Assembly (NCBI GenBank): GCA_030725745.1
Contig: JANRFH010000030.1
Span: 86,792-150,791 of the forward strand
Origin: Akkermansiaceae bacterium
Lineage (GTDB): Bacteria > Verrucomicrobiota > Verrucomicrobiia > Verrucomicrobiales > Akkermansiaceae
Length of the DNA stretch: 64,000 nt
Direction of reading: 5' to 3'
Shown piece after piece: positions 51,939 through 61,422 of this stretch. The notes below the pieces were generated by a model. That model was given only the letters and a program-made list of their open reading frames with translations, did no database searches and was not told where the DNA came from. The position numbers were made by a program, and so were the translations under genes. Position 1 is the first letter of the stretch, and every line of letters starts with the position of its first letter.

Positions 51939-54101
51939 TTACGCGAGTGGCGTGGTGGTCTCTTCGACAGGTGCTTCTGAAGCAGCTTCCTCAGCTTTCT
52001 GGTCGCGGAGCCAGGCGCGGCGTGACATTTTCACGCGGCCTTTTTCGTCAACGCCGAGGCATTTTGCGGTAAGCATGTCGCCTTTTTTGACAACGTCTTC
52101 CACTTTCTCAACGCGGCCTTCGGCCAGCTCGGAGATGTGGACGAGGCCGTCTTTGCCAGGAAGCACTTCCATGAACGCACCGAAGGCGGTGACCGAAACG
52201 ACGCGACCTGTGTAGGTGTTGCCGACTTCGATTTCTTGGAACATGCGGTCGATCATCGACTTGGCACGCTCGAGGCCTTCCTGCTTGGATGCGTAGATGT
52301 GGACTGTGCCATCGTCTTCGATGTTCAGCTCCGCACCAGACTCTGCCTGGATGGCTTTGATGTTCTTGCCGCCTGGGCCAATGAGTTCGCCGATGCGATC
52401 TTGTGGGATCTTCACGGAAACGATGCGTGGCGCGTGGGCGCTGAGTTCCTTCGGATCGGTGATCGACTCGGCCATCTTGGCGATGACTTTCGTACGGCCT
52501 GCCTTGGCGATGTGGATGGCTTCTTCGAGCATCGCGAGCGGAAGGCCCGGGAGCTTGAGGTCGAGCTGATAACCTGTGACACCTTCGTCAGTGCCGCAGA
52601 GTTTGAAGTCCATATCACCGTAGAAATCCTCGGAGCCGATGATATCCAGAAGCATTTTGTGGGACTTAAGGGAGCCGTCATCGTTTTGCTCGGTGACGAG
52701 GCCGACAGAAATACCACCGACAGGGCGGATGAGCGGGACACCGGCATCGAGAAGAGCCATGGTGCCTGCACAAACGGAGGCCATCGAGGTGGAGCCGTTG
52801 GATTCCATAACTTCGGAGGACACACGCATGGCGTATGGGAAAACCTCTTCGGAAGGGATCACTGGCTCGATCGAACGCTCGGCAAGGGAGCCGTGGCCGA
52901 TTTCGCGACGGTTGATGCCACCCATACGTCCGCATTCGCCGACGGAGAATGGAGGGAAGTTGTAGTGAAGGATGAAACGCTTCTCATCAACACCACCTGC
53001 GTAGTTGTCGAAGTGTTGCTTCTCATCAGCAGGTGCGAGTGTGGCTATGCCGAGTGCTTGTGTTTCACCACGGGAGAAAATAGCGGAGCCGTGAACGCGT
53101 GGCAGAGTGCCAACTTCGCCGTAGAGCTCACGAAGATCGCCGATCTGGCGGCCGTCTGCGCGGACTCCTTTTTCCATGATAGAAATACGGAATGCCTTTT
53201 TCTGGAGGTATTCGAAGGCTTGCTCGACGTCGAAGTCAGTTGCCTCTGGAGCACGCTCCTTGATGGCTGCTTCCACTTCGTCGCGGAGTGCGCCGACTTT
53301 CTTGGCACGCTCGGTTTTCGATGCTGCGTAGATCGCGGCTTCAATGCGGTCACCCGCGATTTCGTAAGCAATTTCGAGAAGGTTCTCTTTGGCGAGCGTG
53401 AGTTCGTATTCGCGCTTCGCCTTGCCGCATTTTGCAGCGAGTTCCTCCTGAGCTTCTACAAGTTTGGTTACTGCCGCTTGGGCGAAATGCAGGGCTTTGA
53501 TGAATTCTTCCTCAGGCAGCTCGTGAGCTTGGCCTTCGATCATGATGACATCTTGTTTGTTGCCGACGTAGATGAGGTCGAGATCGCTCTCGGCACGCTC
53601 GTCGTGGGTAGGGTTAATGACGAAGTTGCCATCGACACGACCAACGCGCACGGCACCGATTGGGCCAGCGAATGGGATGTCAGAGATGCAGAGAGCGGCA
53701 GATGCGCCGTTCATTGCGAGAATATCGGAATCGTTGACGCCGTCCGCGCTGAGGAGGATGGCGACGATTTGCGTTTCGTAGAGGTAACCCTTAGGGAAGA
53801 GCGGACGCAGTGGGCGGTCCGTCATGCGGCAGGTGAGGATTTCCTTTTCGGTAGGGCGGCCTTCGCGTTTGAAGTAGCCACCAGGGAAGACACCAGCTGC
53901 GGTGGCTTTCTCCTTATATTCTACGGAAAGTGGGAACCAGGTCTGACCCGGGCGCACTTTGGTTTGAGATACTGCGGTAACGAGGATGATAGTTTCCCCG
54001 CTGCGAACGGTTACTGCACCGTCTGCAAGTTTGGCAAGTTTGCCTGTTTCGATCGTGATCGGATTAGTTCCGACATCGATCGTTTTGGAATGGATGTTCA
54101 T
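51939..54101 (-). CDS. pnp: Polyribonucleotide nucleotidyltransferase
   Basis: Two RNase PH-like domains, KH (IPQDRIGELIGPGGKNIKAIQAESGAELNIEDDG) and S1 (GNTYTGRVVSVTAFGAFMEVLPGKDGLVHISE). Confidence 0.97.
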   Translation of the reverse strand: MNIHSKTIDVGTNPITIETGKLAKLADGAVTVRSGETIILVTAVSQTKVRPGQTWFPLSVEYKEKATAAGVFPGGYFKREGRPTEKEILTCRMTDRPLRPLFPKGYLYETQIVAILLSADGVNDSDILAMNGASAALCISDIPFAGPIGAVRVGRVDGNFVINPTHDERAESDLDLIYVGNKQDVIMIEGQAHELPEEEFIKALHFAQAAVTKLVEAQEELAAKCGKAKREYELTLAKENLLEIAYEIAGDRIEAAIYAASKTERAKKVGALRDEVEAAIKERAPEATDFDVEQAFEYLQKKAFRISIMEKGVRADGRQIGDLRELYGEVGTLPRVHGSAIFSRGETQALGIATLAPADEKQHFDNYAGGVDEKRFILHYNFPPFSVGECGRMGGINRREIGHGSLAERSIEPVIPSEEVFPYAMRVSSEVMESNGSTSMASVCAGTMALLDAGVPLIRPVGGISVGLVTEQNDDGSLKSHKMLLDIIGSEDFYGDMDFKLCGTDEGVTGYQLDLKLPGLPLAMLEEAIHIAKAGRTKVIAKMAESITDPKELSAHAPRIVSVKIPQDRIGELIGPGGKNIKAIQAESGAELNIEDDGTVHIYASKQEGLERAKSMIDRMFQEIEVGNTYTGRVVSVTAFGAFMEVLPGKDGLVHISELAEGRVEKVEDVVKKGDMLTAKCLGVDEKGRVKMSRRAWLRDQKAEEAASEAPVEETTTPLA

Positions 54102-54227
54102 TTTCTTATTAGTTCTTCTATTTACTTAACGTCAAAGCCGGGCAGCCCTATGCCGCCCTAGCTATCTGGATTTCCGGGAAATTTCCCGAGGGAGCGGTCA
54201 AAAAATCGCGCACCCCTTTTGCAAGAC

Positions 54228-54256
54228 AGCCACAGGAGAAACTCCCGTGGCTGTAT
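54228..54256 (-). promoter_or_regulatory. Strong hairpin in the rpsO-pnp intergenic region
   Basis: ACAGCCAC...GTGGCTGT with inner GGAG/CTCC pairing; no clean U-tract. Confidence 0.55.
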
Positions 54257-54274
54257 TTGCGAAATTGGTCGGAC

Positions 54275-54544
54275 TTAGCGGCGGAGGCCAAGGTCGGTGA
54301 TGAGCTTCTGGTAGTTCTCATCGCTCTTGCCCTTGACGTAATCAAGAAGCTTGCGGCGTTGGGAAACCATTTTCAGGAGTCCGCGGCGGGATGCGAAGTC
54401 CTTCTTGTGGATGAGTAGGTGCTCGGTGAGTTCAAAGATCCGCTTAGTGAGAAGCGCCACTTGGTAAGTTGCGCTGCCGGTGTCTTTTTCGTTCTGCTTG
54501 TACGACGCGAGGTCGATTTCTTGTCTTTCTGCTTTTACGCTCAT
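54275..54544 (-). CDS. rpsO: 30S ribosomal protein S15
   Basis: [51 protein letters not shown]. Confidence 0.97.
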   Translation of the reverse strand: MSVKAERQEIDLASYKQNEKDTGSATYQVALLTKRIFELTEHLLIHKKDFASRRGLLKMVSQRRKLLDYVKGKSDENYQKLITDLGLRR

Positions 54545-54559
54545 TTTGTGTAAGGGATG

Positions 54560-54582
54560 GGGTCAGCGTTCATCGCCGACCC
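54560..54582 (-). promoter_or_regulatory. rpsO leader hairpin, candidate S15 autoregulatory element
   Basis: GGGUCGGCG-AUGAA-CGCUGACCC; 9-bp stem containing a G.U pair next to G-C, 15 nt upstream of ATG. Confidence 0.45.
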
Positions 54583-54768
54583 GTCCTAGGGGCGCGCAAT
54601 AAAGCGGGGAATGCAGCGGAATGCAAGGATTTTCAGTGTCCGGCGCAGAGACCATTTGGGTTTGTGAAATTTCTACGATGACCGCTGTGAGATTAGGAGA
54701 AAAACGCGAACTACTACATGCCCGCCCATTCGCAGCATGCAGTTGAAAATGATGAATCGCTACATCCA

Positions 54769-55161
54769 CTAGTAAGCAATTACCTTCAGCCCGGGGATTT
54801 TCGCGAAGTGTGAGCTATTGCGCGTCACCAGTGGCATGGAGTGAGCCAATGCAGCTGCGGCGATCCAGTGCTCGTTCACTCCGATGAGCTGCTTTTTCTT
54901 CCGCAATACGCTGCTGGTAGCTGCGTATTGATGAGCCGTTGCTTCGTCCAGTGGCAGGATCTCGAACTTTTCCAGCATGGCGGCACAGGCGGGATGCTTG
55001 ATATCTCCGAAACCCTCGGCAAACTCGCCAACCACCGTCCATGACAGGCAGGGGCAAGCGAAGGGTTCCTTGCGGAGAAAATCGTGAGCCCTTCCCGACC
55101 CGGTGCGAATCTCGCGTTCTAGGTCGATGAGAAAGCAGGTATCAAAGAGAAAACTGCTCAT
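54769..55161 (-). CDS. PIN-domain toxin (VapC-like)
   Basis: SFLFDTCFLIDLERE; WTVVGEFAEGF; VNEHWIAAAALAHSMPLVTRNSSHF. Confidence 0.85.
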   Translation of the reverse strand: MSSFLFDTCFLIDLEREIRTGSGRAHDFLRKEPFACPCLSWTVVGEFAEGFGDIKHPACAAMLEKFEILPLDEATAHQYAATSSVLRKKKQLIGVNEHWIAAAALAHSMPLVTRNSSHFAKIPGLKVIAY

Positions 55162-55397
55162 AACCAAGAGTCCTCTGTTGGAAGATCCTCTGACTGCGCG
55201 GCCTGGAGGTCACGGATGACAGCTTCCTCCGCGGGCGGAAGGTCTGGCAGGGAATCAAGAAGCGAGCTGCAAGTCTTTCGCGGCGCTTCCCACGTCGCAC
55301 GGCGGATGATCTGGGAAAACGAGTCGCGCGGCTCCCGGCGGGCAGCGGTTAGTTTCTCGTAGGCAACCAGATCGATGGAGATAGTTTTCGTAGCCAT
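55158..55397 (-). CDS. VapB-type antitoxin
   Basis: MATKTISIDLVAYEKLTAARREPRDSFSQIIRRATW; overlaps the PIN gene start. Confidence 0.8.
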   Translation of the reverse strand: MATKTISIDLVAYEKLTAARREPRDSFSQIIRRATWEAPRKTCSSLLDSLPDLPPAEEAVIRDLQAAQSEDLPTEDSWL

Positions 55398-55480
55398 GCA
55401 TGCAGCATACACAGACTATACAGAATGTCAAAGTATCCAGTTGGCTTAATAGCTTTTAACTGCAGAACCTCGTCAGATCT

Positions 55481-56393
55481 TCAGAAAATCGAAGTTCCGG
55501 TCAGATCCGTCAGCAGCTCCAAGGCGAGACACCCTGCGGCGGAGTTCCCCTTTGGGTTGAGCGGAGGGCTCCAGACAGCGACGGAGTATTTTCCCGGATT
55601 AACAGCCGCGATCCCGCCGCCGACGCCACTCTTTCCCGGCAGACCCACACGGAAGGCGAACTCCCCGGACTCATCGTAGAAGCCACAGGTGAGCATCAGC
55701 GCATTGATCCGCTTCGCCCGGCGGACGGAAAGCACCTGCTCCCCGTTTTCCAGCCGACCGTGATTCATAAACAGCGCGAACGTCCGTGCCAGCTCGTCGC
55801 AGCTCATCCGTATCGAGCACGCCGCGCAGTAGAACTCGATGAGCTCAGTGATGTCGTTGTGAATGTTGCCGAAATCTTTCATGAAGTTGAGCATCGCAAG
55901 ATTCCGGTAAGCGACCTCGCGCTCGGACTTGGCAACGAAGCGGTCGAAATTGATATCAGGCACGCCTGAAACAAGACGGACGAAATCTAGGAACTCCGAC
56001 AGAGGATCATCATAGACTCATCAAAAAATCACAGACCACGAGCGCACCTGAGTTGATGAACGGATTTCTGGGAATGCCCCGCTCGTGTTCCAGCTGTATC
56101 AGCGAATTGAATGGATCTCCGGAAGGCTCGACACCCACCCGCCTCCAGATTTTCCGCCCTGCAGCGGATAGAACCATGCTAATCAGCAGCACCTTGGTGA
56201 TACTCTGTATGGAAAACGCCTCCGCGCTATCCCCCACGGAAAAGCTCTCACCATCAGCCGAGTGCAGACACATCCCGAATTTCTCCGGAGAAATTTTTGC
56301 CAACCCCGGAATGTAAGACGCCACCTGCCCATCTGGACGCCGCGAGATCACCTCTTTATGGATTTTTTCGAGAATGGCTTGGTAATCCGGCAT
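55481..56393 (-). pseudogene. glsA: Glutaminase split by a one-nucleotide frameshift
   Basis: N-part MPDYQAILEKIHKEVISRRPDGQVASYIPGLAKIS...NPFINSGALVVCDFLMSL* and C-part YDDPLSEFLDFVRLVSGVPDINFDRFVAKSEREVAYRNLAML...TGTSIF in different frames of one strand. Confidence 0.8.
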
Positions 56394-56512
56394 GGCCGCT
56401 AGGGAAATGTCCGGACGACCACGAAGCAACTGCATTCAGTAAAAAAGCAAATCGTCTTCTTCCCTGATTCCCTTTGTTTCGTAGGCTTCACCGACTTAAA
56501 AGAATAGGTGAA

Positions 56513-57634
56513 ATGGCGGAGGAAACGAAAGACTTCAAGGACAGGTTCGATCAACGGGCGGCGGATGAGCTGGCTGCACAGGTCTACACAGCCTGGAACG
56601 TATTCGACAGGAAACGCTTTCTGAAACTAGCGACGCATAACCTCGCCTCGCTCGAAATGACCCCGCGTGTCCGGCAATTTTCCGGTGCGCTCGCCGCCAC
56701 GTTGCCCGCAGATAAGACCACCGCCATCGAAATTCTCGTGCGCAGCCTGCCCTCCCCCATGGACGGCTGCGATGACCTCAGTTCCAGCTGGATCCAGTGG
56801 CCGGTCGCCCATTTCATCAGCGAGCACGGCCTTCCGCACTATCAGCAGTCGATGGCCGCCCTGCGTGAAATCACCATGCGTTTCACATCGGAGTTCGCCG
56901 TTCGCCCCTTTGCCGCCGCCTACCCGGAAAAAGTTTACCGCGATCTCCTCAAGCTCACCGCCGATCCCAATCCACACGTCCGCCGCTGGTGCTCCGAAGG
57001 CTCCCGCCCCCGCCTCCCATGGGGACAACGTCTCAATGATCTCGTCGCAGACCCCTCCCCGCTCTGGCCCATCCTAGATGCGCTCCGCCACGACCCCGAG
57101 CTCTATGTCCGCCGCTCGGTCGCGAACAATCTCAACGACATCGCCAAGGATCACCCGGAGCTTGTTGTAGAAAAGTGCGCCGAATGGAAACAAGCCGCGA
57201 GCAACAAGGATCTGGATCACCTCATCCGCCACGCCCTCCGCACATTGATCAAAAACGGCCACCCCGGCGCACTCGGATTCCTCGGTTACGCCCCTCTGCA
57301 GAAAACGGAAGCCGATTTCTCCATTTCCGGTGCCCGCATCCCCATCGGCAAGCCCTTGGAATTGTCCCTGACACTCATTTCCCGAAACAAAACCGACCAG
57401 AACCTCGTCATCGACTTCGCGATCCATTTCCTCAGGAAAAACGGCAGCCATTCGCGCAAAGTCTTCAAGTGGACAACCCTCACCCTCCCCGCCGCCGGAA
57501 CACTAACCCTTTCCAAAAAGCATCCACTGAAGAAAACCACCATCCGAGCCCTCTACCCGGGACTTCATCGCGTTGAATTGCTCGTGAACGGTGCGACCCT
57601 GTCGGAAATCCCCTTCGAACTTCTCACCGAATGA
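56513..57634 (+). CDS. DNA alkylation repair (AlkC/AlkD HEAT-like) protein
   Basis: Helical repeats; DPNPHVRRWCSEGSRPRLPWGQRL; DPELYVRRSVANNLNDIAKDHPELVV; C-terminal beta-rich domain. Confidence 0.7.
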   Translation: MAEETKDFKDRFDQRAADELAAQVYTAWNVFDRKRFLKLATHNLASLEMTPRVRQFSGALAATLPADKTTAIEILVRSLPSPMDGCDDLSSSWIQWPVAHFISEHGLPHYQQSMAALREITMRFTSEFAVRPFAAAYPEKVYRDLLKLTADPNPHVRRWCSEGSRPRLPWGQRLNDLVADPSPLWPILDALRHDPELYVRRSVANNLNDIAKDHPELVVEKCAEWKQAASNKDLDHLIRHALRTLIKNGHPGALGFLGYAPLQKTEADFSISGARIPIGKPLELSLTLISRNKTDQNLVIDFAIHFLRKNGSHSRKVFKWTTLTLPAAGTLTLSKKHPLKKTTIRALYPGLHRVELLVNGATLSEIPFELLTE

Positions 57635-58137
57635 AATTTTTCCTCCTGCCGCTCCTCGCGATGTCCTGCGCAACCGCCTCGCCGCTCACCGACGCAGTGG
57701 ACGATCTCATCTCCCGCAGCATCCCGCTGATTCAAACCAAAGATCTCGCCACCACGATCAAAGCCGACAAAAAAGCAGTCCTGCTCGACGCACGTCAGCC
57801 CGAGGAATTCCAGACAAGCCATCTTCCGGGAGCCTATTGGGTCGGCTTCAAGAAATTCAAAATAGCGAACCTCCCCGAGATCCAAAAAGATACCCCCATC
57901 ATCGTCTATTGCTCCGTCGGCTACCGTAGCGAAAAGATCGGCGAGAAACTCAAAGCAGCTGGCTACACCAATGTCCGCAACCTCTACGGAGGCATCTTCG
58001 CATGGGCGAACGAAGGCCGTGAACTCGTGGATCACGATGGCAATAGCACCAAAACCGTACACGGTTACGACAGAAAATGGTCGAAACTTCTCGATCCAGA
58101 AGTCCCTCTCGTCCTAGACATCGCACTACAACCATGA
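57631..58137 (+). CDS. Exported rhodanese-domain protein
   Basis: Signal/lipobox LLAMSC; LLDARQPEEFQTSHLPGA; IIVYCSVGYRSEKIGEKL. Confidence 0.85.
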   Translation: MKFFLLPLLAMSCATASPLTDAVDDLISRSIPLIQTKDLATTIKADKKAVLLDARQPEEFQTSHLPGAYWVGFKKFKIANLPEIQKDTPIIVYCSVGYRSEKIGEKLKAAGYTNVRNLYGGIFAWANEGRELVDHDGNSTKTVHGYDRKWSKLLDPEVPLVLDIALQP

Positions 58138-58742
58138 ACCCTTTCCTTTACGCCTTCGACCTCAGCGGAGTGTTTTTCTTCGCCGTATCAGGCGCCATTG
58201 CTGGGCGGAAAAACCAGATGGATATCTTTGGGATGTTCATGCTCGCACTCGTCACCGGCATGGGTGGCGGCACCCTGCGCAGCCTGCTCATCGGTGCCAC
58301 ACCACCGCCCATCCTGCTCGACCCTGCTTATGTATCTCTGGCCGCAGCAGCCACCGTTGCATCGTTTTTTGCCGAGCCAATATGGGAGAAAAGGCAGCGT
58401 GCCGTTTCCTTTTTCGACGCCATCGGATTGGGATTCTTCGTATGCATCGGCATCCAAGTCGCACAAAACCACGGCCTCGCACCATGGGCATGCCTCGGCA
58501 TGGGCTTGGTCACCGCGACCTTTGGCGGTGTCCTCCGCGATCTGCTCCGCGCAGAAATTCCCCTCATTTTCCGAAAAGAAATCTACGCCACCGCAGCACT
58601 ACTCGGAGGCATCGCATACCTCATTGCTGATCATTTCGGCCTCCAGCCGCGCTACAACATTCCGATCACCACGGTCATCACCGCCGGCATCCGTCTCGCC
58701 GCGATTCGCTATGGTTTCCGCCTGCCAGGGCAGGCCGTGTGA
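58134..58742 (+). CDS. TRIC-type cation channel/YicG family membrane protein
   Basis: [46 protein letters not shown]; second repeat GVLRDLLRAEIPLIFRKE. Confidence 0.85.
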   Translation: MNPFLYAFDLSGVFFFAVSGAIAGRKNQMDIFGMFMLALVTGMGGGTLRSLLIGATPPPILLDPAYVSLAAAATVASFFAEPIWEKRQRAVSFFDAIGLGFFVCIGIQVAQNHGLAPWACLGMGLVTATFGGVLRDLLRAEIPLIFRKEIYATAALLGGIAYLIADHFGLQPRYNIPITTVITAGIRLAAIRYGFRLPGQAV

Positions 58743-58753
58743 TAGGCGACTGA

Positions 58754-59638
58754 TCAGCCTATGAGAGTCTTCATGCTCTCCCGAATACTCTCAAGAGGAT
58801 GAGGGGAGTGATCCTGCTCTACGTGGCAATATTTTACTCCTGTTGCTCCCGCGCAGGCCAGGATGGACTCAAACGGTATGATCCCGTTGCCGATTTCTTT
58901 GAAAGCGTCTTTATCGGGGCTGGAGTACCTCGGCATTTCCACACCCTCCTTGAGATCCTTCAGGTGGAGTTGGGAAACGCGGCCTTTGAGTTTCTCCATC
59001 AGCTTGACGGGTTCAATACCGCCAAGTTTCACCCAAAAGACATCGATCTCAAACATCATGTCGGGGCTGAACTCTTCGATGAAAACGTCAAAGCCGGTTT
59101 TGCCTTCCGCCATTGGCTCAAACTCGAAGCTGTGATTGTGGTAAGAGAGTTGAACACCGGCTTCTTTGCTGATCTCCGCTGCTTTGTTGAACTTTCCGGC
59201 GACCTCCTTGTATCCGTCGAGGTCTTTGCGAACCTTGTCCTGGATGTAGGGGATGACGAGATGGGAAAGCCCTTGCCCTTTGGCGTCGGCGACGACTTTC
59301 TGGAAATCCGGAAGCGCGGCGTCCTTTGCCTCGACGATGGTGTTCCAATCGAAGTGCATGGAGTTGACGGCGAGGCCGTTGTCCTTGGCTGCGGCAATCA
59401 TGTCATCAGTTTCGGGGGAGCGGTAGGGCTCCACCTGCCTGTAGCCGGCATCTGCTACGGCTTTGATCGTTGCTGCCGTGTCCTTAGCTATCTGATCACG
59501 GAGGGTGTAGAGCTGAATGCCCATATTCTGCACATAGGGGCTGGAGGATTCGGCTCCGAAGAGGGATTGGACGCTTGAAAGGGCGAAAGCGGTTCCGGCT
59601 GTATTTCGAAGAAAACTGCGGCGACTCATGAATTTCAT
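58754..59638 (-). CDS. Sugar phosphate isomerase/epimerase (AP-endonuclease-2 fold) with Tat signal
   Basis: SRRSFLRNTAGTAFA; IQLYTLRDQIAKDTAATIKAVADAGYRQVEPY; YHNHSFEFEPM; FEIDVFWVKLGG. Confidence 0.8.
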   Translation of the reverse strand: MKFMSRRSFLRNTAGTAFALSSVQSLFGAESSSPYVQNMGIQLYTLRDQIAKDTAATIKAVADAGYRQVEPYRSPETDDMIAAAKDNGLAVNSMHFDWNTIVEAKDAALPDFQKVVADAKGQGLSHLVIPYIQDKVRKDLDGYKEVAGKFNKAAEISKEAGVQLSYHNHSFEFEPMAEGKTGFDVFIEEFSPDMMFEIDVFWVKLGGIEPVKLMEKLKGRVSQLHLKDLKEGVEMPRYSSPDKDAFKEIGNGIIPFESILACAGATGVKYCHVEQDHSPHPLESIRESMKTLIG

Positions 59639-59681
59639 CACCAACATGGTGGTTTCCTCGGCTTGCCCCTGCAAGGTGCAT

Positions 59682-60896
59682 TTATGCAACGAAAAGCCCG
59701 ACAATCGCTGCACTTGTCAGGTTTGAGAAAGTACCTGCAACCACAGCCTTAAAGCCAAGCTTCGCGATTTCCGAGCGACGGTTTGGAGCCATGACTCCAA
59801 GCCCTCCTAGAAGGATACCGATCGAAGACAGGTTCGCAAATCCACACAACGCAACCGCGCCGATGGCTCGCGCTTTGGTGGTAAGTTGATCCTGCAAACC
59901 GATATAATCCACATAAGCGACGAACTCGTTGAGAATGAGTTTCTGCCCGATCAAGCCACCGCCTTTTACCGCATCCTGCCATGGCATACCGATCAACCAT
60001 GCAAGTGGCGCAAACATCCAACCGAGAATTTGCTGCAAACTCAGATCACCGTAACCAAACCATCCGCCCACCCCGCCGAGCATGACGTTGCACAACGCGA
60101 TCAATCCAATGAACGCCAGAAGCATGGCTCCAACATTCAGCGCGAGCTTCAATCCGGTCGAGGCACCGATGGCTGCGGCATCAACTGCATTTGCCGGTTT
60201 GTCCTCACCCTCGGCAAACCCGAGTTCCTTTTCCTCCGGCACCTCGGTTTCAGGCTTCATCATCTTTGCGTAAAGCAACCCTCCGGGAGCCGCCATGAAG
60301 GAGGCCGCGATGAGGTATTTGATATCCACACCAAGAGCCACATAGCCTGCTAAAATCGATCCCGCTACACTCGCCAAGCCACCTACCATGACCGCGAAAA
60401 GCTCCGACGAAGTCATCCTCGAGATGTATGGCTTCACCACCAATGGCGCTTCGGTCTGGCCTACGAAAATATTCGCCGCTGCGGAAAGCGATTCCGTCCG
60501 GCTCGTTCCCAAGAGCTTTTTCAAACCACCACCCAGCACCTTGATGACAATCGCCATCACCTTCAGATGGTAGAGCACCGCGATGAGCGAGGAGAAGAAA
60601 ATGATCATCGGCAGCACACGGAAAGCGAATACAAAACCCAGTGAAGCATCGCTATCCACCGTCAGCGGCCCGAACAGGAAATCCACTCCAACCTTACCCG
60701 CACCAATCGCGTTCGTTACTCCATCGCTTAGCCACTGTAGCGCCTCACGCCCCGCCGGAACTGCAAAAACGATGAAACCAATGCTAATCTGAATCGCCAG
60801 CGCAGCGCCAACCGTCCGCCAACGTATTGCCTTTCGGTTATCACAAATAAGATAGGCTGCTGCCAGGAGTACAGCGATCCCAAGAAGTCCGGTCAT
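59682..60896 (-). CDS. CNT-family (NupC-like) nucleoside transporter
   Basis: FGPLTVDSDASLGFVFAFRVLPMIIFFSSLIAVLYHLKVM; ANIFVGQTEAPLVVKPYISRMTSSELFAVMVGGLASVAGSILAGYV. Confidence 0.92.
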   Translation of the reverse strand: MTGLLGIAVLLAAAYLICDNRKAIRWRTVGAALAIQISIGFIVFAVPAGREALQWLSDGVTNAIGAGKVGVDFLFGPLTVDSDASLGFVFAFRVLPMIIFFSSLIAVLYHLKVMAIVIKVLGGGLKKLLGTSRTESLSAAANIFVGQTEAPLVVKPYISRMTSSELFAVMVGGLASVAGSILAGYVALGVDIKYLIAASFMAAPGGLLYAKMMKPETEVPEEKELGFAEGEDKPANAVDAAAIGASTGLKLALNVGAMLLAFIGLIALCNVMLGGVGGWFGYGDLSLQQILGWMFAPLAWLIGMPWQDAVKGGGLIGQKLILNEFVAYVDYIGLQDQLTTKARAIGAVALCGFANLSSIGILLGGLGVMAPNRRSEIAKLGFKAVVAGTFSNLTSAAIVGLFVA

Positions 60897-61065
60897 TACT
60901 GACTGTTAGCGGTTTCCGTGCCCCATAGGAAGGTGAATAAAACAATACCGCACCTGCCGCCTAATCGAGGTGAAGCTACAGTCACAGGCATAAACCATTG
61001 TATTTCAATTCATCCTAGACCCATGAGAATGCAATGCATAGCATGCGATCTAAACCCTCGCACTC

Positions 61066-61365
61066 ATGGAAACCCTTCTCCGAATCCCCGAATCCGCCGA
61101 ACCGAACACCCTCAACGAAGTCCTCGCTTCTTTGAAAAAAGAACACTTCGAGCCACGCCTCGAATCCAAGGCATGGGGCGACTGGATCTACCTAGATGGA
61201 TACAAGTCAGTGATCAGCATCGAATCAAACCGCGGCCTGACCTCGACCGCCACCATCGAGCACGCGGAAGGCGAAGAGGATGGTGAATTCATTCTCTGCA
61301 TCAACCGCACTTTCGCCCGCCTCGGCTGGGTCGGCGTGGATGATGATGGCGAGTATCCGCTGTAG
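61066..61365 (+). CDS. Small acidic hypothetical protein
   Basis: 99-aa ORF, METLLRIPESAEPNTLNEVLASLKKEHFEPRLESKAWGDWIYLDGYK... Confidence 0.5.
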   Translation: METLLRIPESAEPNTLNEVLASLKKEHFEPRLESKAWGDWIYLDGYKSVISIESNRGLTSTATIEHAEGEEDGEFILCINRTFARLGWVGVDDDGEYPL

Positions 61366-61371
61366 CGGTAG

Positions 61372-61416
61372 CTGCCGCGTCCCGCGGCAGGCCGTGATTC
61401 CGGCGTCCCGCCGGAA
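61372..61416. terminator. Two tandem 19-nt hairpins with shared GCGTCCCGC core
   Basis: CTGCCGCG-tcc-CGCGGCAG (61372-61390) and TTCCGGCG-tcc-CGCCGGAA (61398-61416), between convergent genes. Confidence 0.6.
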
Positions 61417-61422
61417 GGTTCA

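Noticed and set aside
52137-54161. 674-aa + strand ORF opposite pnp
   Set aside because: Antisense to a full-length, well-conserved PNPase; long antisense ORFs are common in GC-rich genes and no family motif was visible.
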